From NCBI GenBank assembly GCA_965243485.1, contig CBDEVP010000001.1:992001-1056000 (forward strand): a DNA stretch of 64,000 bases, in the 5' to 3' direction. A model generated the notes under the pieces. That model saw only the letters and a list, made by a program, of their open reading frames with translations. It searched no databases and was not told the origin of the DNA. Made by a program: the position numbers and the translations under genes. This DNA comes from UBA7330 sp965243485. GTDB taxonomy: Bacteria > Bacteroidota > Bacteroidia > Cytophagales > Cyclobacteriaceae. Below, in pieces: positions 53,137 through 60,953 of the stretch; positions within the stretch are counted from its first letter, which is position 1, and each line of letters opens with the position of its first letter.

Positions 53137-54378
53137 TTACTCGAATTCCTGCTTCAGAATATTTACGACATTAGTAATTGTTTCTTCTTCCAGATCGGTT
53201 CTTCTTACCAGGTCTTCAAGCGGAAGGGTCAAAACACTTTTTGCTGTATCCAAACCAATCCTTTTCAACTCATCAATGACCCAGTCTTCGATCTCATCTG
53301 AAAATTCATCCAGATCCACATCTTCATCCTCAAAATCACCAAGCTCCCTGAACACATCGATCTCCAGGCCGACCAACCGGCTGGCCAACTTAATGTTCTG
53401 ACCGCCCCGTCCGATGGCCAGAGACACCTGATCTGGCTTCAAATACACTGAAACACGATCTTTTTCCTCGCTGATCTTCATGCTCTGGATTTTGGCGGGA
53501 CTTAATGCCCTGGCTATGTAAAGTTCGAGGTTATCAGTGTAATTGATCACATCAATGTTTTCATTTTGCAGTTCCCGTACGATGGAATGGATCCTGGATC
53601 CTTTCATACCAACACAGGCTCCCACCGGATCGATCCTGTCATCATAGGACTCTACAGCAACTTTTGCCCGCTCACCAGGCTCCCGAACCACTTTTTTGAT
53701 GGTAATCAGGCCATCATAAACTTCCGGAACTTCACTTTCAAAAAGTCTTTCCAGGAAGGTCGGTGAGGTCCTTGACAAAATGATCCTTGGATTGCCGTTC
53801 ACCATTTCCACCCTGTGGATGATGGCTCGTACAGAATCCCCTTTTCGGTACCGGTCTTTTTGGATCTGCTCAGATTTTGGCAGATTCAACTCGTTTCCCT
53901 CTCCATCGATCAGCAGCACTTCCCGGCTCAGGGTTTGATAAACTTCACCGGTGATGATCTCGCCTACCAGGTCTTTGTACTTGTCAAATAATATATCTTT
54001 TTCCAGATCTTTGATCTTCTGGATCAGTGTCTGCCGGGCGGTCATCACCGCTCTTCTTCCGAAGTCAATCAGTTTGATCTCTTCAGCCACCTCTTCACCG
54101 ATCTCAAAATCAGGTTCGATCTTGCGGGCTTCTGACAAGCTGATCTTATCATGGTCCCAGATATCCTCGGAATTGTCATCGACGATTTCCCTGAAACGCC
54201 AAATTTCAAGGTCACCCTTATCAGTATTGATGATGATGTCGAAATTATCATCGACTTTGTACTTCTTCCGAATCATGGTACGAAAGACATCCTCAAGAAT
54301 CCTGATCATCGTAGGACGATCAATATTTTTATTCCTGGCAAAATCTGCAAACGAATCAATTAAAATTCCTGCGTCCAT
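53137..54378 (-). CDS. nusA: Transcription termination/antitermination protein NusA
   Basis: NusA modulates pausing and termination. The 413-aa protein has an N-terminal domain, the S1 domain (GEIITGEVYQTLSREVLLIDGEG), and KH domains with VGACVGMKGSRIHSIVRELQ and SLAIGRGGQNIKLASRLVG. The C-terminal acidic repeats of E. coli NusA are absent; only one HhH-like segment is visible. It lies between rimP and infB. Confidence 0.96.
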   Translation of the reverse strand: MDAGILIDSFADFARNKNIDRPTMIRILEDVFRTMIRKKYKVDDNFDIIINTDKGDLEIWRFREIVDDNSEDIWDHDKISLSEARKIEPDFEIGEEVAEEIKLIDFGRRAVMTARQTLIQKIKDLEKDILFDKYKDLVGEIITGEVYQTLSREVLLIDGEGNELNLPKSEQIQKDRYRKGDSVRAIIHRVEMVNGNPRIILSRTSPTFLERLFESEVPEVYDGLITIKKVVREPGERAKVAVESYDDRIDPVGACVGMKGSRIHSIVRELQNENIDVINYTDNLELYIARALSPAKIQSMKISEEKDRVSVYLKPDQVSLAIGRGGQNIKLASRLVGLEIDVFRELGDFEDEDVDLDEFSDEIEDWVIDELKRIGLDTAKSVLTLPLEDLVRRTDLEEETITNVVNILKQEFE

Positions 54379-54381
54379 TTT

Positions 54382-54843
54382 TTATTTAAATGATACTAAT
54401 ACTTTAGACTGTTTTACCTCATCAAAACTGATCTCTGTCTCTTTCTGAGCCTTTCGATCCTTTTCAAGAAGGATAATTCCTTTATCTTTTACATTCACCA
54501 ACTCACCCTTCACTTCCCGGCCATCCAAAAGTGTTACTTTTAATGACCGTCCAACATTCTTTTTATATTGTCTGAAAAACTGCAATGGGTGATCAATGCC
54601 TGCCGAGGAAACCTCTAATTGGTATTTCCCGGATATCAAATCCTCATTTTCGTCGAGTGCAGCAGATATTTTTCTATTTACCGCGACACACTGATCGATA
54701 CTGACTCCGTTATCACCATCAATCCAAATAAGCAGTCTTTGGTTCCCCGGGTTCCCTTTCAGCTTCACCCCGACCAGAAACAGGGATTGATCTTCTTTGA
54801 TTGCCTCCTCTGCGATTCCCTTCACCTGATCTTCTACACCCAT
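54382..54843 (-). CDS. rimP: Ribosome maturation factor RimP
   Basis: RimP assists 30S assembly. The 153-aa protein has the N-terminal domain with NQRLLIWIDGDNGVSIDQCVAVNRKI, the YQLEVSSAGIDHPL motif and the C-terminal SH3-like half. Length is normal. It is the first gene of the operon, and its promoter and a leader hairpin are visible upstream. Confidence 0.94.
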   Translation of the reverse strand: MGVEDQVKGIAEEAIKEDQSLFLVGVKLKGNPGNQRLLIWIDGDNGVSIDQCVAVNRKISAALDENEDLISGKYQLEVSSAGIDHPLQFFRQYKKNVGRSLKVTLLDGREVKGELVNVKDKGIILLEKDRKAQKETEISFDEVKQSKVLVSFK

Positions 54844-54867
54844 CAGAACAATTTTATCACAACAAAA

Positions 54868-54887
54868 GAGGGGACAGAAGCCCCCTC
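54868..54887 (-). promoter_or_regulatory. Leader hairpin upstream of rimP
   Basis: On the minus strand GAGGGG-loop(8)-CCCCTC forms a six-base-pair GC-rich stem in the rimP leader, followed by TTTTGTTG. It has the shape of a weak terminator or attenuator between promoter and rimP. Confidence 0.4.
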
Positions 54888-54899
54888 AATCCTTAATTC

Positions 54900-54907
54900 T
54901 ATATTTG
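54900..54907 (+). promoter_or_regulatory. Putative -7 promoter box for cysS
   Basis: TATATTTG on the plus strand fits TAnnTTTG. It shares the palindrome TTTGCATGCAAA (54904-54915) with the opposing rimP box. No -33 TTTG at a good distance. Confidence 0.45.
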
Positions 54908-54911
54908 CATG

Positions 54912-54942
54912 CAAAGCTACAGGAAAAAAAATTCAATTCAAA
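54912..54942 (-). promoter_or_regulatory. Putative promoter for rimP-nusA-infB
   Basis: The minus strand reads TTTG (54942-54939), a 19-base spacer and TAGCTTTG (54919-54912), an excellent match to TTTG-N19-TAnnTTTG. It faces the cysS -7 box head to head. Confidence 0.65.
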
Positions 54943-55003
54943 TTGAACAAACTAACCATTATTAAGTTAATTCGTCTTGTCCTAAAGAAATCCCACAACA
55001 AAC

Positions 55004-56485
55004 ATGATTGGCAAACTCAAGGTCAATAACACGCTTACAAGAAAAAAGGAAATCTTCGAACCACTTAATCCACCTCATGTCGGGCTGTATGTATGCGGAC
55101 CCACGGTATATAGTGACGTTCATTTGGGTAACGTCAGAACTTTCATGTCTTTCGATGTGGTGTATCGGTATCTGAAATTTCTCGGTTATAAAGTCAGATA
55201 CGTCAGAAATATCACGGATGTGGGCCATTTGCTTGATTCCGGAGAAGACAGGATCTCGAAAAAGGCCAGTCTGGAGAGCCTGGAGCCCATGGAGATCGTT
55301 CAGAAATACACCAATGACTTCCACAACGTGATGGATACCTTCAATATCCTCTGCCCCGACATTGAACCCACGGCTACCGGCCACCTGATGGAGCAGCTGG
55401 ATATGATCGATCAGCTGGTCGAAAATGGCCTGGCCTATGAATCCAATGGATCCGTCTATTTTGACATAGAGAAGTACAACAAAGAAAATACCTATGGTAA
55501 GCTGAGTGGCAGAAAAATAGAAGATCTATTAAATCAGACCAGGGAGCTGGATGGTCAGGACGATAAAAGGAATCCTTTGGATTTTGCACTTTGGAAAAAA
55601 GCCGCTCCGGAGCATATCATGCGATGGAAAACAAAATGGAGCGACGGGTTTCCCGGCTGGCATCTGGAATGTGCGGTGATGAGCACCAAATATCTGGGCA
55701 AGGAATTTGATATTCATGGGGGTGGCATGGACCTTCAGTTTCCACATCACGAATGCGAGATCGCTCAATCCTATGGGACCCATAAAAAAGAACCCGCTAA
55801 ATACTGGCTTCATACCAATATGCTCACGGTAAATGGTCAAAAAATGAGCAAGTCGCTCGGCAATTCCTTTCTGCCGAAACAACTGATCACCGGCGACCAT
55901 AAATTATTGAAGCAAGGATTCAGCCCCATGACGGTCAGATTTTTCATGCTGCAATCCCACTATGCCAGTACGCTTGATTTCTCCAACGATGCACTGCTTG
56001 CAGCTCAGAAAGGATATTTTAAAATGGCCAATGGTCTGCGCATCATCAAAAACATGGAATTCCCCGGTGATGTACAGGATCCTATTGATGAGAAACAAAA
56101 GGAGCAAATTGAAAAATTCTGTGACAATTGCTTCCATGCCATGAATGACGATTTTAACACAGCATTGACGATCGGGCATTTGTTCAATATCCTGAAGAAA
56201 ATCAATGGGATCCATGCCGGGCAGATCTCCATGGGATCTATTGGCAAAGAAACCTTTGAGAGAATGAAGAAAACCTTTATTGGCTTCAATGAGGAAGTGC
56301 TTGGGCTTGAAGTGGAAGATTCACTCCCCGGAGGGAAGCTGCTCGAAATCATTCTAAAAGAGTACCAGGTTGCCAAGGAAAAGAAGAACTATGAAAAAGT
56401 GGATGAACTGAGGGCTGCACTGAAAACGAACGGGATTGTGGTGAAAGACATGAAAACCGGTATTGACTGGGCCTATGAAGAATAG
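55004..56485 (+). CDS. cysS: Cysteinyl-tRNA synthetase
   Basis: The 493-aa class I synthetase has the CGPTVYSDVHLGNVR start with the HIGH-type HLGN motif, zinc-ligand Cys/His residues around LECAVM and HHECEIAQ, and the KMSKSLGN catalytic loop. Length is slightly above the E. coli enzyme (461 aa). It is divergent from rimP across 160 bases and followed by a terminator hairpin. Confidence 0.97.
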   Translation: MIGKLKVNNTLTRKKEIFEPLNPPHVGLYVCGPTVYSDVHLGNVRTFMSFDVVYRYLKFLGYKVRYVRNITDVGHLLDSGEDRISKKASLESLEPMEIVQKYTNDFHNVMDTFNILCPDIEPTATGHLMEQLDMIDQLVENGLAYESNGSVYFDIEKYNKENTYGKLSGRKIEDLLNQTRELDGQDDKRNPLDFALWKKAAPEHIMRWKTKWSDGFPGWHLECAVMSTKYLGKEFDIHGGGMDLQFPHHECEIAQSYGTHKKEPAKYWLHTNMLTVNGQKMSKSLGNSFLPKQLITGDHKLLKQGFSPMTVRFFMLQSHYASTLDFSNDALLAAQKGYFKMANGLRIIKNMEFPGDVQDPIDEKQKEQIEKFCDNCFHAMNDDFNTALTIGHLFNILKKINGIHAGQISMGSIGKETFERMKKTFIGFNEEVLGLEVEDSLPGGKLLEIILKEYQVAKEKKNYEKVDELRAALKTNGIVVKDMKTGIDWAYEE

Positions 56486-56503
56486 ATTTGCTGGAAAGAG
56501 ATC

Positions 56504-56528
56504 AAAAAAGGGGTCCGAAGACCCCTTT
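56504..56528 (-). terminator. Terminator between convergent cysS and hpf
   Basis: AAAGGGGTC-CGAA-GACCCCTTT is a perfect 9-bp stem with a CGAA tetraloop (56507-56528). On the minus strand a T-run follows, so it best serves hpf; it may also stop cysS transcripts. Confidence 0.75.
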
Positions 56529-56534
56529 CAAAAG

Positions 56535-56834
56535 TTAGTGCGATGTAAGCTTTTCTTTATACTTCTTCAACTGTCTCCTCAGGGCTTCCACAGCCTCATC
56601 AGCTCCAGCCTCGAAAGACCGGGCTTTTGATTTGGCAAACAGCTGCTGCCCGGGAATATTGATTTTGATCTCGACAAGCTTGTTTTCCATTGAATCATCC
56701 TTTTCCAACCTCAGAAACACTTCACCGTCAATGATACGATCATAAAATGTATCCAGTTTGTCTGCTCTTTTCTGGATAAAATCAATCAGTTTGACGTCTG
56801 CGTCGAAGTGAATAGAATGCGTCTGTAGTTTCAT
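56535..56834 (-). CDS. hpf: Ribosome hibernation promoting factor (short HPF/RaiA)
   Basis: The 99-aa protein has the HPF fold: IHFDADVKLIDFIQKRADKLDTFYDRI, then VFLRLEKDD and the SKARSFEAGADEAVEALRRQLKKYKEKL helix. It is the short form with no dimerisation tail. It lies 28 bases after xerC and is the last gene of the rpsU-xerC-hpf run. Confidence 0.93.
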   Translation of the reverse strand: MKLQTHSIHFDADVKLIDFIQKRADKLDTFYDRIIDGEVFLRLEKDDSMENKLVEIKINIPGQQLFAKSKARSFEAGADEAVEALRRQLKKYKEKLTSH

Positions 56835-56862
56835 CTCAATTAAAATTTAGAAATTAAAAAAA

Positions 56863-57744
56863 TTAAGCTTTTGGATGGGCCTGGTCGAAAACAGATTTCA
56901 ACTTTTCCATCGAATTGTGGGTATACACCTGGGTAGCGGCCAGGCTGGTATGCCCGAGTAAATCTTTTACGGCATTTAAATCAGCACCTTTATTTAGTAA
57001 ATGGGTTGCAAATGTGTGTCGCAGCACATGAGGACTCTTCTTAGAAAGTGTGGTGACCAGTTGCAAATATTTCTGTACCGTGCGGTAGACGAACATAGGG
57101 TAAAGCGGTTGACCGGAATCAGTAACTAATAAGTGTGCATTCATCTCTTCAAAATCTTGCTGCTGCCGTTTCACTTGATAGCTCTTAATTAATTGAACGA
57201 GATTTTTTCCGATTGGTATCACTCTTTCCTTATTTCTTTTGCCCAGTACTTTAATATTTTCCTGAAATAAATTAATGTCACGATCTTTTAGCCCGATGAG
57301 CTCTGCCAGTCGGATACCTGTGCCATAAAGTAATTCAAGGATCAGTCTGTCCCGTATTCCCGCAAAATCATCAGCATATTCAATCTGATCTAATAGAACA
57401 TCGATTTCAGCTTCTCTGACGAATGAAGGTAACTTCTTTTCTGTTTTGAGGGGTTTCAGTCTCGCCGCAGGATTGGCAGAAACATGCTCCCGGGCTTGCA
57501 AAAACTTATAAAAAGATTTGAGGGTAGCTACTTTCCGGTTGACGGTCCTGGAAGAGACGCCGGATTCAATCTGTGAAACAATCCAGCTGCGCAAATGAAT
57601 ATGCTGTGTCTCCGTCAGATCGGAAATCTCAAAAGTGGTGTCTAAAAATTGTGAGAGTTGAGAAAGGTCCCTTCGATAGGCTTCAAGGGTATGGTCACTG
57701 TACCGTTTCTCGAACTGAAGATATCTTAAAAAGGATTCAACCAT
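56863..57744 (-). CDS. xerC: Tyrosine recombinase XerC
   Basis: The 293-aa protein (ATG 57744, MVESFLRYLQF; a TTG 21 bases upstream is less likely) has the SAM-like N-terminal domain and a catalytic domain with the Arg in TGIRLAELIGL, Lys in LGKRNKERVIPIG, HVLRHTFATH, LLGHTSL and the Tyr nucleophile in VYTHNS. The C-terminal SVFDQAHPKA resembles XerC more than XerD. It resolves chromosome dimers. Its housekeeping context (rpsU, hpf) argues against a mobile-element integrase. Confidence 0.92.
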   Translation of the reverse strand: MVESFLRYLQFEKRYSDHTLEAYRRDLSQLSQFLDTTFEISDLTETQHIHLRSWIVSQIESGVSSRTVNRKVATLKSFYKFLQAREHVSANPAARLKPLKTEKKLPSFVREAEIDVLLDQIEYADDFAGIRDRLILELLYGTGIRLAELIGLKDRDINLFQENIKVLGKRNKERVIPIGKNLVQLIKSYQVKRQQQDFEEMNAHLLVTDSGQPLYPMFVYRTVQKYLQLVTTLSKKSPHVLRHTFATHLLNKGADLNAVKDLLGHTSLAATQVYTHNSMEKLKSVFDQAHPKA

Positions 57745-57814
57745 AAGCTCAGCACTACCCTTCAACCGGGAATGCTAAACTTACTAAATAAAAAATAAAT
57801 TGCTAAAGGAGATA

Positions 57815-58009
57815 TTAGATATTTTCCTGGTCACGCATCTTCTGTCGGTAAGATGCTTTAATAATCTCACCTCTTCTTTTTACTGAAGGCTTGGTAAACG
57901 CGGTCCTCTCTCTCAGTTCTTTAAGAACTCCGGTCTTCTCGAATTTTTTCTTGAAGCGCTTAAGGGCCTTATCTATTGACTCGTTCTCTTTTACGTTTAC
58001 AATGATCAT
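57815..58009 (-). CDS. rpsU: Small ribosomal subunit protein bS21
   Basis: The 64-aa protein has the bS21 core ESIDKALKRFKKKFEKTGVLKELRERTAFTKPS and a basic tail. It has an unusually strong SD (TCAAGGAGTACAAC-ATG), unlike most genes in this window. In Bacteroidota bS21 helps hide the anti-SD of 16S rRNA, so an SD on its own gene fits autoregulation. A promoter is visible upstream. Confidence 0.95.
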   Translation of the reverse strand: MIIVNVKENESIDKALKRFKKKFEKTGVLKELRERTAFTKPSVKRRGEIIKASYRQKMRDQENI

Positions 58010-58014
58010 GTTGT

Positions 58015-58021
58015 ACTCCTT
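58015..58021 (-). promoter_or_regulatory. Strong Shine-Dalgarno sequence of rpsU
   Basis: The minus strand reads AAGGAGT, with GGAG ending six bases before the ATG at 58009. It is a near-consensus SD, whereas mreB, tdk, metK, cysS, glyQS and dgt have none. Confidence 0.8.
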
Positions 58022-58037
58022 GAAAATTTATGGACGG

Positions 58038-58069
58038 CAAAAGTAGAAACTATTTCAATGAATTTCAAA
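58038..58069 (-). promoter_or_regulatory. Putative promoter for rpsU-xerC-hpf
   Basis: On the minus strand TTTG (58069-58066), a 20-base spacer and TACTTTTG (58045-58038) match the Bacteroidota promoter consensus and leave a leader of about 25 bases containing the SD. Confidence 0.65.
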
Positions 58070-58164
58070 TATCTAACACATAAAGTTTGATGATACGGGA
58101 CTAGCAATATTTGCTTTAAATAATTAGTTGAACCATATCAATGGAGCTTTTTAAAGTTTATTAA

Positions 58165-58335
58165 CCGCCAATTCACTAATGTTATTTTGTTGGTTCATCT
58201 TCCACCAAAGGTGGATAATTAGTGCCATCTCATTTCACGGAATCATTAAAGATTATATAAATGAGCACGAATTCTCCGACATGTCGGAGTCAACATAAAC
58301 CAGGAAATTAATTCCAATCAGCGCATTAGTGGCTT
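58165..58335. repeat. Structured inverted-repeat element, copy B (~171 bp, inverted and degenerate)
   Basis: The 405-bp gap between rpsU and glyQS holds the rpsU promoter, this element and the glyQS box. Its reverse complement aligns end to end with 43279-43452: outer arms AGCCAC..AATGCGCT and ATTAGTGAATTGGCGG, a hairpin CTCCGAC-AT-GTCGGAG (58274-58289, a perfect 16-bp palindrome), then CACTAAT next to TCCACC-AAA-GGTGGA (58201-58215). No ORF is inside. Confidence 0.75.
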
Positions 58336-58400
58336 TCACTCAGAATGTTTCCACTGTTATTGTGGTAAATCAAAACCCTTCCATAAGACCTCCAAAATTC

Positions 58401-58408
58401 TATCTTTG
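58401..58408 (+). promoter_or_regulatory. Putative -7 promoter box for glyQS
   Basis: TATCTTTG fits TAnnTTTG and ends only six bases before the glyQS ATG, so the transcript would have almost no leader. No -33 TTTG is apparent. Confidence 0.5.
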
Positions 58409-58414
58409 CGCTCT

Positions 58415-59962
58415 ATGGCGACCGGAGACGAATTAATTACCCTGAAAAACATTGCCTCACACTGTAAGGAATATGGTTTTATCTACCCCTCAAGTGAGAT
58501 CTATGACGGATTAAGTGCCACGTACGATTACGGCCCCAACGGATCGGAATTGAAAAACAATATCAAAGATTACTGGTGGAAAGCCATGGTCCGCATGAAT
58601 GAAAATATCGTGGGGATTGATGCAGCCATCTTTATGCATCCTACTACCTGGAAAGCCAGTGGTCATGTGGATGCATTCAATGATCCTTTGATAGACAATA
58701 AGGACTCCAAGAAAAGATACCGGGCCGATGTACTTATCGAAGAGCAGATCGCCAAGATCCAGGGGAAGATCGATAAGGAGGTCGACAAAGCTGCCAAAAG
58801 ATTCGGCGAAGCTTTCGACCGGGACCAATTTGTCACTACAAATGAGCGTGTCCTTCGTTACCAAAAGCAGATCAGCGAGATCGAAACCAAACTCAAAGAA
58901 TCGATTGGATCCGGAGACCTCACTGCGCTGAAATCCCTGATCGAAGAGCTGGAGATCGCTGATCCCGTATCAGGTTCCCGCAACTGGACGGATGTCAGGC
59001 AATTCAATCTGATGTTCTCTACTGAATTGGGTTCTGTAGCCGGTGAATCCGGAAAGATCTACCTGAGGCCTGAAACCGCTCAGGGAATTTTTGTCAACTA
59101 CCTCAATGTGCAGAAGACAAGCCGGATGAAACTTCCTTTTGGGATTGCTCAGATAGGCAAAGCTTTTAGAAATGAGATCATTGCCCGACAGTTCATTTTT
59201 CGTATGCGGGAATTTGAGCAGATGGAAATGCAGTATTTTATTCAGCCCGGCAGCGAGAAAGAGTGGTATGAGCATTGGAAAGAAAAGCGAATGAGGTGGC
59301 ATCAGGCCCTGGGAATGGGTGCTGAAAGATATCGCTTCCATGATCACCTGAACCTGGCCCACTATGCAAATGCCGCCTGCGACATTGAATTCAACTTTCC
59401 CATGGGCTTTAAAGAACTGGAGGGCATTCACTCACGAACCAATTATGACCTGGGCAGACACGAAGAATATTCAGGAAAAAAACTCAGGTTTTTCGACAAT
59501 GACACCAATGAAAGCTATGTACCCTATGTGCTGGAGACGAGTATCGGTTTGGACAGGATGTTCCTGGCAGTGATGTCTGCCTCCTACCTGGAAGAAAAGC
59601 TGGAGGATGGAAGTGAAAGAACGGTATTAAAGATCCCTCCGGTACTGGCTCCTTTCAAGGTCGCCGTGCTGCCACTGGTTGATAAGGATGGCCTCCCGGA
59701 AAAAGCCCTGAAGATCATGGATGACATCAAACTGGATTTCAATACCGCCTATGAGGCCAAAGACTCCATCGGAAGGCGGTACCGGAGACAGGACGCCATT
59801 GGCACACCTTTTTGCGTAACCATAGACAATCAAACCATGGAAGATGACTCTGTAACAATCCGGGACAGGGATACCATGGAGCAGGAAAGAGTCTCTGTGG
59901 CAGAGTTAAAGGATCGTTTGAAAACAAAAACAGACCTGAACAAACTGCTGAAGAGCATCTGA
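58415..59962 (+). CDS. glyQS: Glycyl-tRNA synthetase (dimeric alpha2 type)
   Basis: The 515-aa class II synthetase has CKEYGFIYPSSEIYDG and TYDYGPNG near the start, an insertion of charged helices (residues about 110-180), motif 2 around FRNEIIARQFIFRMREFEQMEMQ, and motif 3 YVLETSIGLDRMFL. The anticodon-binding domain follows. I start at ATG 58415 rather than TTG 58406 because of the nearby promoter box and the family start. Length is normal for the single-chain enzyme. Confidence 0.97.
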   Translation: MATGDELITLKNIASHCKEYGFIYPSSEIYDGLSATYDYGPNGSELKNNIKDYWWKAMVRMNENIVGIDAAIFMHPTTWKASGHVDAFNDPLIDNKDSKKRYRADVLIEEQIAKIQGKIDKEVDKAAKRFGEAFDRDQFVTTNERVLRYQKQISEIETKLKESIGSGDLTALKSLIEELEIADPVSGSRNWTDVRQFNLMFSTELGSVAGESGKIYLRPETAQGIFVNYLNVQKTSRMKLPFGIAQIGKAFRNEIIARQFIFRMREFEQMEMQYFIQPGSEKEWYEHWKEKRMRWHQALGMGAERYRFHDHLNLAHYANAACDIEFNFPMGFKELEGIHSRTNYDLGRHEEYSGKKLRFFDNDTNESYVPYVLETSIGLDRMFLAVMSASYLEEKLEDGSERTVLKIPPVLAPFKVAVLPLVDKDGLPEKALKIMDDIKLDFNTAYEAKDSIGRRYRRQDAIGTPFCVTIDNQTMEDDSVTIRDRDTMEQERVSVAELKDRLKTKTDLNKLLKSI

Positions 59963-60076
59963 TTTCTCACGAGCAGATCACATAATATCAGGGCAGATAA
60001 TCCCTGTTTGGTTCTGAGATCGGGCAAGCCGGGTTTACAGAAGTTAGGTTCTTAATATCTATCTTACCGGCAGATC

Positions 60077-60877
60077 ATGGTTGCTTTCTTAATTGGTATG
60101 GCTGCTGCAATCGTACTTGGAAGATTCATCATCAGGTATCATTATGAATACTTATTGAATCATACCGAACTTGCGGTAACCGGACTGACTCCCTCTCAAA
60201 AAGAGATCCTTGAAAAACATTTTGATTTTTATAATCTCCTCCCCTCAACATCCAAAAAGATCTTTCAGCACCGGGTTGCCAAATTCATCAGCATCAAAGA
60301 ATATATACCGAGGGATATGGACCACGTTACCGAAGAGATGAAGGTACTGATTGCTGCTTCTGCCATTCAGCTCACCTTCGGCCTGCCTAAAGTGTTTCTG
60401 AAACACTTTAAATACATCCTGATATATCCCAATGACTTTTACAGTCATTCAACCGACCAATACCACAAGGGAGAGGTGAATCCCATGAAAAAAGCCATTG
60501 TTCTTTCCTGGAAGCATTTTGTTGAGGGATACGTTCGTCACGAAGGCATTAATCTCGGACTGCATGAAATGGCACATGCCCTTCAGCTGGAAAATATTGT
60601 GGCGAATGGGGAGTATGATTTTATGAAAGATACAGATATCAGGAAGTGGCAGATGCTGGCTGAAGAGGAGATCGATAAAATGAAAAATGGGGAGGCAACC
60701 TTTTTCCGGCCATATGGAAGCACCAATCACGCAGAGTTTTTCTCAGTAGCTGTCGAGAATTTTTTCGAGCGGCCGGTGGAGTTTTCCAAATATCATCCTG
60801 ACCTGTATCTGGTCATGAGTGATCTGCTCAATCAGGACCCTATTCTGCTCCTGAATAAGGGAGACAACCTGTCTTAA
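60077..60877 (+). CDS. MtfA-family zinc-dependent peptidase
   Basis: The 266-aa protein has an N-terminal membrane segment (residues 2-20), then the MtfA core with HRVAKFISIKEYIP, the zinc site HEMAH at 163-167 and a downstream NHAEFFSVAVENFFERP segment with the third ligand Glu. E. coli MtfA acts with the Mlc repressor; here the membrane anchor and lack of a sugar PTS nearby make the role unknown. Confidence 0.9.
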   Translation: MVAFLIGMAAAIVLGRFIIRYHYEYLLNHTELAVTGLTPSQKEILEKHFDFYNLLPSTSKKIFQHRVAKFISIKEYIPRDMDHVTEEMKVLIAASAIQLTFGLPKVFLKHFKYILIYPNDFYSHSTDQYHKGEVNPMKKAIVLSWKHFVEGYVRHEGINLGLHEMAHALQLENIVANGEYDFMKDTDIRKWQMLAEEEIDKMKNGEATFFRPYGSTNHAEFFSVAVENFFERPVEFSKYHPDLYLVMSDLLNQDPILLLNKGDNLS

Positions 60878-60911
60878 AAATTATGATGGAACCCTAAGTA
60901 AAAATGTAATT

Positions 60912-60952
60912 ATACCTTTGGTATTATACCATTAGTATCATACCTTTGGTAT
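60912..60952. promoter_or_regulatory. Three tandem 13-bp palindromes upstream of the ATPase gene
   Basis: ATACCTTTGGTAT (60912-60924), ATACCATTAGTAT (60926-60938) and ATACCTTTGGTAT (60940-60952) repeat at an exact 14-bp period; the first and third are identical and each is an ATACC/GGTAT dyad (the middle one imperfect). The last unit ends one base before the start codon, leaving no room for an SD. Confidence 0.75.
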
Positions 60953-60953
60953 T

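Noticed and set aside
56485..56863. tRNA genes near hpf
   Set aside because: The gaps are 49 and 28 bases and show only a terminator; no cloverleaf fits.
56863..57744. Integrase marking a genomic island
   Set aside because: The sequence is XerC-like and lies in a housekeeping operon with rpsU and hpf; no att-like duplication or cargo genes are present.
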